Below are positions 1-6,449 of a DNA stretch of 12,797 nucleotides, piece by piece. The notes under the pieces were generated by a model, which was not told the DNA's origin, ran no database searches, and saw nothing but the letters and a program-made list of their open reading frames with translations. Position numbers and translations under genes: made by a program. Numbering within the stretch: the stretch's first letter is position 1; each line of letters starts with the position of its first letter. Where the stretch lies: NCBI GenBank assembly GCA_035513275.1, contig DATKCJ010000078.1, forward strand, positions 1 through 12,797, given 5' to 3'. Origin of the DNA: DATKCJ01 sp035513275 (lineage in GTDB: Bacteria; Verrucomicrobiota; Verrucomicrobiia; Opitutales; Opitutaceae).

Positions 1-88
1 GCAACTGCTCGCGCGTGTCCGTGTTCGCTGTCATCTTCTTGGTCAGACGGGTCATGGTCCTTCTTTCGTTGGTGGTTTTAGGCTTCAT
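1..88 (-). CDS. 5' end of a leftward reading frame of unknown function, cut by the window edge
   Basis: Only the N-terminus is visible. Reading leftwards, an ATG at 88-86 opens a frame that stays open to position 1 and includes a second in-frame ATG at 55-53, after which the peptide is MTRLTKKMTANTDTREQL. I prefer the ATG at 88 because AGGTGG lies 7 nt upstream of it, a reasonable Shine-Dalgarno spacing; the ATG at 55 has AAGGA only 2 nt upstream. The fragment is basic and polar, and I do not recognise the family. Its position beside a group II intron end, and a hairpin that pairs its ribosome-binding site, would suit a mobile-element gene, but that is a guess. It may also be a chance open frame, since only about 29 codons can be seen. 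Confidence 0.3.
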   Translation of the reverse strand, partial: MKPKTTNERRTMTRLTKKMTANTDTREQL

Positions 89-115
89 CACCAAACCACC
101 TACCATGATCCGTCT
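45..115. repeat. Nested inverted repeat overlapping the leftward start region
   Basis: The outer arms, 45-58 and 102-115, are complementary at 13 of 14 positions. The inner arms, 71-78 (GGTGGTTT) and 93-100 (AAACCACC), are perfectly complementary. The internal loop is asymmetric: 12 nt on the left and 1 nt on the right. In leftward RNA the 93-100 arm carries the AGGTGG-like ribosome-binding site of the frame starting at 88, so folding would mask it. The outer arms each contain an ACCATG in opposite orientations. Confidence 0.6.
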
Positions 116-162
116 TTTTGCTGAACTCTCCGGACACTACCCGGATGCACTCATCGATTGGA

Positions 163-237
163 GAGCCGGATGCGGGAGATCCGCCCGTCCGGTTCGGAGG
201 GAGGGGCAGGGCATCATCGCCCTGTCCCTACCCCTAT
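163..237 (+). mobile_element. 3' end of a group II intron (domains V and VI)
   Basis: Positions 163-195 fold like domain V: 163-170 (GAGCCGGA) pair with 188-195 (TCCGGTTC, one G-U pair), a short bulge follows, then GCGG/CCGC closes a small purine-rich loop. The AGC at 164-166 is the usual catalytic triad. Domain VI follows: 202-212 pair with 219-229, A230 is unpaired, and 199-201 pair with 231-233. The bulged A is 7 nt before the end of the CCCCTAT at 231-237, as expected for the lariat branch point, and the intron end AT is a standard AY 3' boundary. No reverse-transcriptase reading frame lies upstream within the window, so this is either a 5'-truncated copy or an intron whose other domains lie elsewhere. 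Retrohoming is known to leave 5'-truncated copies. Confidence 0.85.
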
Positions 238-277
238 CTTCGCCCACGGCAGGCGAGGGTCGCACCACCTCGGCAGT

Positions 278-302
278 CCCGCCGCTCACGCGGCGGGCTA
301 CA
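278..302 (-). repeat. GTAG-hairpin intergenic repeat, copy 1 (minus orientation)
   Basis: On the minus strand this reads TTGTAG followed by an 8-bp hairpin, CCCGCCGC and GCGGCGGG, around a GTGA tetraloop. Two copies of the same design (GTAG, 8-bp GC stem, GNRA loop) occur at 11179-11202 and 11511-11534. The design resembles REP-type palindromes. Nothing indicates that it is coding. Confidence 0.65.
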
Positions 303-305
303 AGG

Positions 306-333
306 AGCCGGGCGACCCACGCTCCCGGCTTTC
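306..333 (+). terminator. Terminator-like hairpin upstream of the methyltransferase gene
   Basis: AGCCGGG (306-312) and CCCGGCT (324-330) form a 7-bp stem around an 11-nt loop, followed by a short T-containing run. It could end rightward transcription arriving from the intron side. The T-tract is poor and interrupted, so it may instead be the second stem of the adjacent palindromic repeat. The rest of 238-366 has no credible gene. Confidence 0.3.
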
Positions 334-360
334 ATTTCGTGTATTTCGTGTCTTTCGTGG
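334..360 (+). repeat. Tandem 9-bp repeat, three units
   Basis: Three consecutive units read ATTTCGTGT, ATTTCGTGT and CTTTCGTGG, ending 6 nt before the TTG start at 367. The block is AT-richer than its surroundings and displaces any normal Shine-Dalgarno. A partial echo (TTCGTGTATTTC) occurs near 11254, before the small protein gene. Its function is unknown; it may be a short dispersed intergenic repeat. Confidence 0.6.
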
Positions 361-366
361 TGAACC

Positions 367-1422
367 TTGAAAGTGGCCATTCACGACTTTGATTCGCTCA
401 GTCGCATCGCGCGTGCCGCGAAGGCGCCGCCCGATGCGGTGCGGCGATTCGGCATCCGGCTCTACAAGAAGCACGCGCCGCTTGCCGATGCGCTGGCTGC
501 TCTGCCGGCCGCCGCAGCCGAGCGGGTGGGCGAGGGTGCCGAACTCGCGCCTCTGGTGCTTGCGGAGCGTCGCGATTCGCGTGTGGACGGCGCCACGAAG
601 ATCGCGTTTCGCACGCACGATGGCCGGCTGATCGAGTCAGTCGTGCTGCGCTTCAAGACAGGCCGGTCGTCAGTCTGCATCTCGACGCAGGTCGGTTGCG
701 CGGCGGATTGCGCGTTTTGCGCGACGGGCCGGATGGGCCTGCTGCGAAACCTCACGGCCGCGGAGATCGTCGCACAAGTTCTCGAAGCCGGCCGCCTGCT
801 CCGCGCGGAGGACCGCCGGCTGCGCAACCTCGTCTTCATGGGCATGGGCGAGCCGCTGCACAATGAGCGCGCGCTTCACGAGGGAGTCTCGGCGCTGCGC
901 GATGTGAAGCGTTGTGGCTTCACCGACCGGCATATCGTCGTGTCGACCGTGGGAGTGCCCGACGCGATGGTCCGGTTCGCGCGCGCGTTTCCAAACGTGA
1001 GGCTCGCGCTTTCGCTTCACAGCGCGCGGCAGGATGTGCGGGAGTTGATCATGCCGGTTGCGCGACGCCACTCGCTCGCGCAGTTGCGCGCAGCGCTTGT
1101 GGAGGTCGCGGCGGTGCAGAGCGGCCGCGTGATGATTGAGTATCTGCTTCTCGACGGGCTCACCGACCGCGACGACGATCTTGATGCGCTGCGCGACTAC
1201 CTCGACGGGATTCCGGTGCACATCAACCTGATCCCCTACAACACCGTCGAGGTGGCAGGCGCGATCCGCGGCACGCCGCGCGAGCGACGCGAAGCATTTG
1301 GCGCGCGCCTCAAGCGCGCCGGTTTCCGAGTGACGATGCGCCACTCGCTCGGCGCCGACATCGATGGCGCGTGCGGCCAGCTCGTGCGGCGCGTCGGGGT
1401 GGAACCGGCGCGCCACTTATAG
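367..1422 (+). CDS. rlmN: RlmN/Cfr-family radical SAM 23S rRNA adenine C2 methyltransferase
   Basis: The 351-aa protein belongs to the family that methylates A2503 of 23S rRNA, and in RlmN also tRNA A37, by radical SAM chemistry. The iron-sulfur motif CAADCAFC is at 111-118 (Cys111, 115, 118). Cys104 in SVCISTQVG and Cys336 in DIDGACGQL match the two additional conserved cysteines of E. coli RlmN (Cys118 and Cys355), the latter being the methyl carrier. The GMGEP motif (159-163), SLHSA (216-220) and INLIPYN (286-292) are also present. The N-terminal accessory domain (1-80) is short and divergent but keeps an RLYKKHA-like stretch. The TTG start is the furthest in-frame start that suits family length; a GTG at 373 is the alternative, and no clear Shine-Dalgarno supports either. 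RlmN is more likely than Cfr, but a paralogue elsewhere in the genome cannot be excluded. It converges on the next gene with 19 bp between them. Confidence 0.85.
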   Translation: MKVAIHDFDSLSRIARAAKAPPDAVRRFGIRLYKKHAPLADALAALPAAAAERVGEGAELAPLVLAERRDSRVDGATKIAFRTHDGRLIESVVLRFKTGRSSVCISTQVGCAADCAFCATGRMGLLRNLTAAEIVAQVLEAGRLLRAEDRRLRNLVFMGMGEPLHNERALHEGVSALRDVKRCGFTDRHIVVSTVGVPDAMVRFARAFPNVRLALSLHSARQDVRELIMPVARRHSLAQLRAALVEVAAVQSGRVMIEYLLLDGLTDRDDDLDALRDYLDGIPVHINLIPYNTVEVAGAIRGTPRERREAFGARLKRAGFRVTMRHSLGADIDGACGQLVRRVGVEPARHL

Positions 1423-1441
1423 CGAGTCGCGTTGTGAGGCG

Positions 1442-2134
1442 CTAGTTCGCGACTTTGAAACGCATCGGCAGTCGCATCCGCGTCGACACAGTCGTGTTGT
1501 TCTTAACGCCCGGCTCGAACTTCCATTTTGCGAGTGCGGTGACTGCAGCACGCTCGAACGCGGAATCAGTGCTCGAGATCACCTTGATGCTGGCGACGCT
1601 TCCTTGCGGGGTGACAATGAACTCGAGCAACACATTGCCGCCGTGGCTTGTCCCGCGCGGAACATCGGGCGACACGGTGTGGATCGGGCTCGGTTGGCGA
1701 TCGAGTTGATCCGGGTTGAATATCTCCGACAGCATTTCACCCGGATCCAACGTGATGGTGTGCATTGGGACGCGGGGACCGTTTGGGTTCACCGGGGCGA
1801 ACAGGCGCTCGTAGGGAATGAAGGGCTTCTCCGGTGTGAGGACGGGCTTCTCGTCAACCGGCTTTTCGGGAGTGATCGGGGGAGGAGGAGGCTCGAACTT
1901 TGCCGGCACCGGGAGAGCCGGGGAATCTATGATAATCCTGTCGGGCGGTATTGGGGACGACACCACCTGCATGAACGGCAATGCGAGGAAGAGCGCAAAC
2001 GTGACTGCGATCCCCACGGCGAGCAGGAGCAATTGCCTGCGAATCTCGAACTCGTCACCTGCGAGGCGGTGGGCCTGCAATCGCCCGCCGCCGTACTCCG
2101 GGATTCCCGGGCTGCGGCTCATCAGGATGGTCAT
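1442..2134 (-). CDS. TonB-family energy transducer, paralogue A (lacks the YP motif)
   Basis: The 230-aa protein has TonB layout: a cytoplasmic N-terminus, one membrane segment at about 34-54 (LLLLAVGIAVTFALFLALPF), a proline-rich periplasmic linker at about 78-105, and a C-terminal TonB domain at about 149-228 (GGNVLLEFIVTPQGSV, LAKWKFEPGV). Such proteins pass proton-motive force from ExbB/ExbD to outer-membrane receptors. I chose the ATG at 2134 because MTILMS aligns with MSILTS, the start of the neighbouring paralogue; the open frame continues 40 codons further upstream without support. It lies 194 bp downstream of its paralogue in the same orientation. The YP motif seen in paralogue B and in E. 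coli TonB is replaced by a stretch reading IHTVSP, so receptor contact may differ. No ExbB/ExbD gene is nearby. Confidence 0.8.
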   Translation of the reverse strand: MTILMSRSPGIPEYGGGRLQAHRLAGDEFEIRRQLLLLAVGIAVTFALFLALPFMQVVSSPIPPDRIIIDSPALPVPAKFEPPPPPITPEKPVDEKPVLTPEKPFIPYERLFAPVNPNGPRVPMHTITLDPGEMLSEIFNPDQLDRQPSPIHTVSPDVPRGTSHGGNVLLEFIVTPQGSVASIKVISSTDSAFERAAVTALAKWKFEPGVKNNTTVSTRMRLPMRFKVAN

Positions 2135-2328
2135 GGTTTCTTGGTGGAGACGACAGGCGGGCTCGAGCCGGCCGGCGCCTCCGGTTGGGTTAAGAACACT
2201 CTGAACCAAGCGCAGAGCGTGGGGCGGACTGCGCGCCACACCAACTGGACTCAACTTCGCGCGCTGCGCAAGCTGCCGGCAAAGATCGGATACCGTCGCT
2301 GCTCAGCCTGAATGCGAGCCGGAGATGC

Positions 2329-3141
2329 TCAGTCGGCCACGACGAAGGGGATTGGCTGCTCCATCCTGACCGAGACTCGTGTGTTGTGTTTCACGCCTGG
2401 CTCAAACCGCCATTTCGCAAGCGCCTCCTTGGCGGAACGCTCGAACTCAAAGCGCGAACTAGAGACGACCGTGATGTCCCTCACCGTGCCTTGCGGCGAG
2501 ACGACAAAACGCAACCGGACTTCGCCCCCGATCCGTTCGCGGTTGAGCTGATAGGGATAGATCGGCTTGGGTTGAAAGATGGGCACCGGTGCCCGATCGA
2601 GCTCTGCGAGTTCGAAGATTCTCGAGAGATCCTCGGCGGCGAGATCCCCGAAGTTGAGAGAAAGGTCGGCGAAGCCCGCGCCGCCGTGCCCGGGATTCAA
2701 GGCCGCCTCGAGTTGCGATAGGTTCAGCTTCGGGACTTCCTGTTTCAGCTCCGGTTTGATGTTCTCCTGCGGCTTGGGCTCCTCGCGCGGCTTGATTTCG
2801 GGCGGTGGGGTCGGGGGCGGCGGCACCGATCGGTCCATGTTCACATTGATCGCCCGGTCGAGGCCGCGTTCCGAAATCTTCTGGGTGAGTGGCAGCGAAA
2901 GGAACAGGAACACAGTGAAGGCGATCCCGCCGAGCAGCATAATGAACGTGCGCTTGAAGTACGGATCGGGAACCAGGTGCTCCAGGAGCGGAGGCGGCCC
3001 GTCATCGGGCCATTGCGGACCGCTTGGGACCGGCTCAACGCGGCGCGTGGGGCGCGGCTGGCTGATCGCGGGGGCGGCGACCAAGGCCATTCGCTGCCCG
3101 GGGTTTAGGGAAGTGGGATAGGGGCTTGTGAGAATGCTCAT
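2329..3141 (-). CDS. TonB-family energy transducer, paralogue B
   Basis: The 270-aa protein has a membrane anchor at about 65-84 (TFIMLLGGIAFTVFLFLSLP), a Pro/Glu/Lys-rich linker at about 105-137, and a C-terminal TonB domain at about 189-268 with the YP motif at 195-196 (KPIYPYQL), then GGEVRLRFVVSPQGTV and LAKWRFEPGV. It should couple inner-membrane energy to an outer-membrane transporter. The start is the ATG at 3141; a TTG at 3183 would add 14 residues, but the paralogue aligns from MSILTS. Compared with paralogue A, the C-terminal domain is clearly homologous and the linkers differ, which indicates an old tandem duplication. The cytoplasmic N-terminus of about 64 residues is long for TonB. 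It is divergent from the response regulator at 3315, so a shared control region is possible. Confidence 0.82.
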   Translation of the reverse strand: MSILTSPYPTSLNPGQRMALVAAPAISQPRPTRRVEPVPSGPQWPDDGPPPLLEHLVPDPYFKRTFIMLLGGIAFTVFLFLSLPLTQKISERGLDRAINVNMDRSVPPPPTPPPEIKPREEPKPQENIKPELKQEVPKLNLSQLEAALNPGHGGAGFADLSLNFGDLAAEDLSRIFELAELDRAPVPIFQPKPIYPYQLNRERIGGEVRLRFVVSPQGTVRDITVVSSSRFEFERSAKEALAKWRFEPGVKHNTRVSVRMEQPIPFVVAD

Positions 3142-3184
3142 GGCACCAATTGCTGACCACCGGGGGTATTGGGTAGTTATCAAA

Positions 3185-3201
3185 TGCCCCTTTTGGGGGC
3201 A
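3185..3201. promoter_or_regulatory. 17-bp inverted repeat between divergent genes, possible operator
   Basis: TGCCCC (3185-3190) and GGGGCA (3196-3201) are perfect inverted arms separated by 5 bp. The element lies 44 bp upstream of the tonB-like start at 3141 and 114 bp upstream of the regulator start at 3315. A dimeric regulator could bind here. No convincing sigma-70 or sigma-54 promoter was found in the 173-bp intergenic region, so the regulatory role is inference. Confidence 0.35.
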
Positions 3202-3314
3202 CGTATAAGGATAGGCCCGAACGCGTCGAAATTCTGCGCGTTGCTTGTGTTTGAAAGCGCATATCTTGAAGCCTCCGGCGGCGCAAAACGGCGACGTTTC
3301 CCATTGACCGCAAA

Positions 3315-4724
<1,410 letters not shown>

Positions 4725-4725
4725 A

Positions 4726-4773
4726 GTAGCGCAAGCGTCCGAGCTGCGGACGCGGGTCGAAGCCCCGCGCTAC
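4726..4773. repeat. Branched palindromic element 2 nt after the regulator stop codon
   Basis: GTAGCGC (4726-4732) pairs with GCGCTAC (4767-4773). Inside are two further hairpins: GCGTCC/GGACGC (4735-4740 with 4748-4753) and GGG/CCC (4754-4756 with 4763-4765). Together they make a three-way-junction fold. It may act as a transcript-end or mRNA-stabilising structure, or be a dispersed repeat; there is no T-tract for intrinsic termination. The remaining sequence to 4861 shows no gene. Confidence 0.5.
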
Positions 4774-4861
4774 GGAAGGAATCGATTCACGCCTTGCGGC
4801 GCTGTGCGCTTGCAGCCGGCTGCGGCTCCGCGTTTCCTCGGCGACCTCCGAATCCCCTCGC

Positions 4862-5737
4862 TTGAACTCTCGTCTCCACGTCGCGGTTCTCCTCGCAGTC
4901 TCGTTGCCGGTCGCGCTCGCCGCGAACACCGTGCGGCTCGCAGGCTCCGACTTCGCCGGGCCCGCGCTCGGTGAAGTGCTGAAGAAGAATCCACCTTCGC
5001 GCGGTGGTGAGTGGCTGCTCGACCTCGTCGGATCGAAGCCCGGGCTTGACGCGGTGCGCGCTGGCACAGCGGACGTTGCGATCGTGCTCCTTGAGTCGCT
5101 TCCAACCGCGTCGGATCCCGATATCGATTACACACCGCTCGCGTATCGCGCGCCGGTGATTGTCGTTTCCGATCGCAACCCAATCAGCGGAATTTCGCTA
5201 CCTTCGCTCGCGGCCGTGCTCGGCGAGGGCGAGACGGAAAACTTCCGCCGTTGGAGTGATCTCGGACTGCCAGGCGAGTGGAGCGCGCGCACGATCTCTG
5301 TCCAAGCAGCCTCGGCCGACGACCCGTTGTTGCTCGATTACCTGCGATCGCGCGTCCTGAAGTCGCCGAGGCTGAAATCTTCGCTCGCGACCGGCGCAGG
5401 CACGGCGGCGCTTCTCACTCGACTGCGCGAGGACGAGTCGGCGCTCGGCATTCTGCCGGCGATGCCGGCAGACATGACGGGTCTCAAGTCCGTGCCCGTC
5501 GCGCTCAACGACGCTGGCATCCCATTCGGGCCGACGTCCGAAAACATCCACGCAGGCGACTACCCAATGCGGATGATAATGGCGCTAGCGACGGCGCGCG
5601 ACGCCGGCTCTGGGGCGGCGGCGGGCAGGCGCAGGCTGCTTTCGGACACCATTGCCCAGGCCCTTGCGGAGCACGGCTTTGTGCCCGTGCCGTCCGGGGT
5701 GCGGGCGCGACTATCGGCCTCGGTCAAGGTGCCGTGA
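4862..5737 (+). CDS. Orphan PstS-like periplasmic substrate-binding protein
   Basis: The 291-aa protein begins with a signal peptide of about 20 residues (hydrophobic core VAVLLAVSLPVALA, likely cleavage after ALA), so it is probably periplasmic. The mature part resembles the PstS-like type II binding fold (PBP-like family): an early AGSD (27-30), then APVIVVSDRNPISGISL (97-113), a WSDLGL segment (131-136) and an ILPAMPA segment. In phosphate-binding proteins these correspond to the anion-binding start and the 'NP.sgLt..ql..If.G.i.nW.dlG' region. The ligand cannot be fixed from sequence; phosphate or another oxyanion is an inference. No pstC/A/B permease or ATPase follows, since the next gene is a tRNA. 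The start is TTG with no strong Shine-Dalgarno; it is chosen because it gives a complete signal peptide. Co-transcription with the regulator 137 bp upstream is possible but is interrupted by the palindrome. Confidence 0.7.
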   Translation: MNSRLHVAVLLAVSLPVALAANTVRLAGSDFAGPALGEVLKKNPPSRGGEWLLDLVGSKPGLDAVRAGTADVAIVLLESLPTASDPDIDYTPLAYRAPVIVVSDRNPISGISLPSLAAVLGEGETENFRRWSDLGLPGEWSARTISVQAASADDPLLLDYLRSRVLKSPRLKSSLATGAGTAALLTRLREDESALGILPAMPADMTGLKSVPVALNDAGIPFGPTSENIHAGDYPMRMIMALATARDAGSGAAAGRRRLLSDTIAQALAEHGFVPVPSGVRARLSASVKVP

Positions 5738-5765
5738 GTGCCGCGTTTGGGCGGGAAAATACTTG

Positions 5766-5792
5766 TTGACCGGTCACTTCGGCGATTAATAC
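5766..5792 (+). promoter_or_regulatory. Candidate promoter of the tRNA-Gly gene
   Basis: A TTGACC box (5766-5771) and a TAATAC box (5787-5792) resemble sigma-70 -35 and -10 elements, with a 15-bp spacer that is slightly short. They sit 16 bp before the mature tRNA end, an appropriate distance, in a locally AT-richer stretch. Confidence 0.5.
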
Positions 5793-5807
5793 TGCGGCCT
5801 CTTTGAC

Positions 5808-5883
<76 letters not shown>

Positions 5884-5892
5884 TTTTCGATG

Positions 5893-5922
5893 AGCGCCTA
5901 GTTGTGACACTAGGCGCTTTTT
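5893..5922 (+). terminator. Intrinsic terminator of the tRNA-Gly transcript
   Basis: AGCGCCTAG (5893-5901) and CTAGGCGCT (5910-5918) form a perfect 9-bp stem with an 8-nt loop, followed by a T-run through 5922. It begins 9 nt after the tRNA CCA. On the opposite strand the stem is followed by a mixed sequence without a T-run, so it should act only rightward. Confidence 0.9.
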
Positions 5923-5987
5923 CGTGACCGGAGAAACCTTGAGTCGCTCGCTGAAACCGTCGGTCTGAGCTGCACCGATCAGGTTTT

Positions 5988-6179
5988 TCAACCTTCTTCG
6001 CGCGGACCCGCCAGCTTCCGGATGATGCTTTGGGCGACAAACTCCTTGATCTCGCTGTGACGCGGAACCGGCTGGGCCATCTTGGTCTCGGGATTCATAT
6101 ACCAGTCGTGCTTTCCGCCATGTCTGATGAAGATCGCGCCGCCTTCCTCGATCTTTCGGATCAGGTCACGCCGCTTCAT
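5988..6179 (-). CDS. hicA: HicA-family mRNA interferase toxin
   Basis: The 63-aa protein matches the small HicA (YcfA-like) fold, a double-stranded-RNA-binding-like mRNA interferase. It begins MKRRDLIRKIEEGGA, then RHGGKHDWYMNP, then VPRHSEIKEFVAQSIIRKL. His24 in GGKHDWY sits where HicA toxins carry the catalytic histidine, and PVPRHSEI matches the conserved segment before the last helix. Its ATG overlaps the stop of the upstream gene by 4 nt (ATGA), indicating translational coupling with the antitoxin. It converges on the tRNA unit, with 65 bp separating it from the terminator. Length is normal for the family and no key residue appears to be missing, so it is probably active. Confidence 0.9.
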   Translation of the reverse strand: MKRRDLIRKIEEGGAIFIRHGGKHDWYMNPETKMAQPVPRHSEIKEFVAQSIIRKLAGPREEG

Positions 6180-6367
6180 GCAACCTCGAGCTTCGCCCGT
6201 CGACGGACGTTGGGAATGGCGCCCGAATTCAGCTCCTTGTAAAGGTCGGTGAGATGCTCCTTGAGGTCCTCGAACGAGCCTCCCTGGGTGAGGTAGTCGG
6301 GAAACTCATCAAGGTAACCGATCCAGTCGCCTCCGTCCTGCCAGAAGGTGAAATCGATTGTTTTCAT
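6176..6367 (-). CDS. hicB: Minimal HicB-family antitoxin without a DNA-binding domain
   Basis: The 63-aa protein carries the HicB partial RNase H-like fold: FTFWQDGGDWIGYLDEFPDYLTQG followed by SFEDLKEHLTDLYKELNSG. HicB neutralises HicA by masking its active site. Many HicB proteins are 90-140 aa with a C-terminal helix-turn-helix or ribbon-helix-helix domain; this one ends soon after the inhibitory fold with a basic tail (NVRRRAKLEVA), so it may not bind its own operator. Short HicB forms are known, so this need not be decay. The start is ATG 6367; the frame extends 12 codons further upstream, but MKTIDF matches family starts. It is the first gene of the pair, antitoxin before toxin, and lies 82 bp after the PEP carboxylase stop on the same strand, so read-through transcription is possible. 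Confidence 0.87.
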   Translation of the reverse strand: MKTIDFTFWQDGGDWIGYLDEFPDYLTQGGSFEDLKEHLTDLYKELNSGAIPNVRRRAKLEVA

Positions 6368-6375
6368 GTTCGACC

Positions 6376-6403
6376 ACAGTAGCCGCCTGCTTGTTGTCGT
6401 CAA
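6376..6403 (-). promoter_or_regulatory. Candidate hicBA promoter
   Basis: Reading leftward, TTGACG (6403-6398) and TACTGT (6381-6376) are separated by 16 bp, giving a good -35 box and a weak -10 box. Transcription would begin about 1-3 nt before the hicB ATG at 6367, so the message would be almost leaderless; no Shine-Dalgarno is evident there. Confidence 0.3.
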
Positions 6404-6449
6404 ATCCTTGGCAGATGAACCAGATCAGCCTTGCGGTTCGGCTCTCGGC

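Noticed and set aside
15..392. Plus-strand frames running from the left edge into the methyltransferase gene (also those starting at 118 and 158)
   Set aside because: They pass through intron domains V and VI, palindromes and a tandem repeat; the apparent peptides are read-through of structured RNA, a common annotation artefact.
670..1416. 248-codon minus-strand frame
   Set aside because: It is antisense to the RlmN/Cfr-family gene and has no domain signature.
2581..2594. Perfect 14-bp palindrome GGGCACCGGTGCCC
   Set aside because: It lies inside the coding sequence of TonB paralogue B and is readily produced by GC-rich codons; nothing suggests a regulatory role.
3140..3155. Possible sigma-54 promoter (TGGCAC followed by TTGCT)
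   Set aside because: The spacing between the GG and GC elements is 8 nt instead of the required 10, so it would not be recognised as a -24/-12 promoter.
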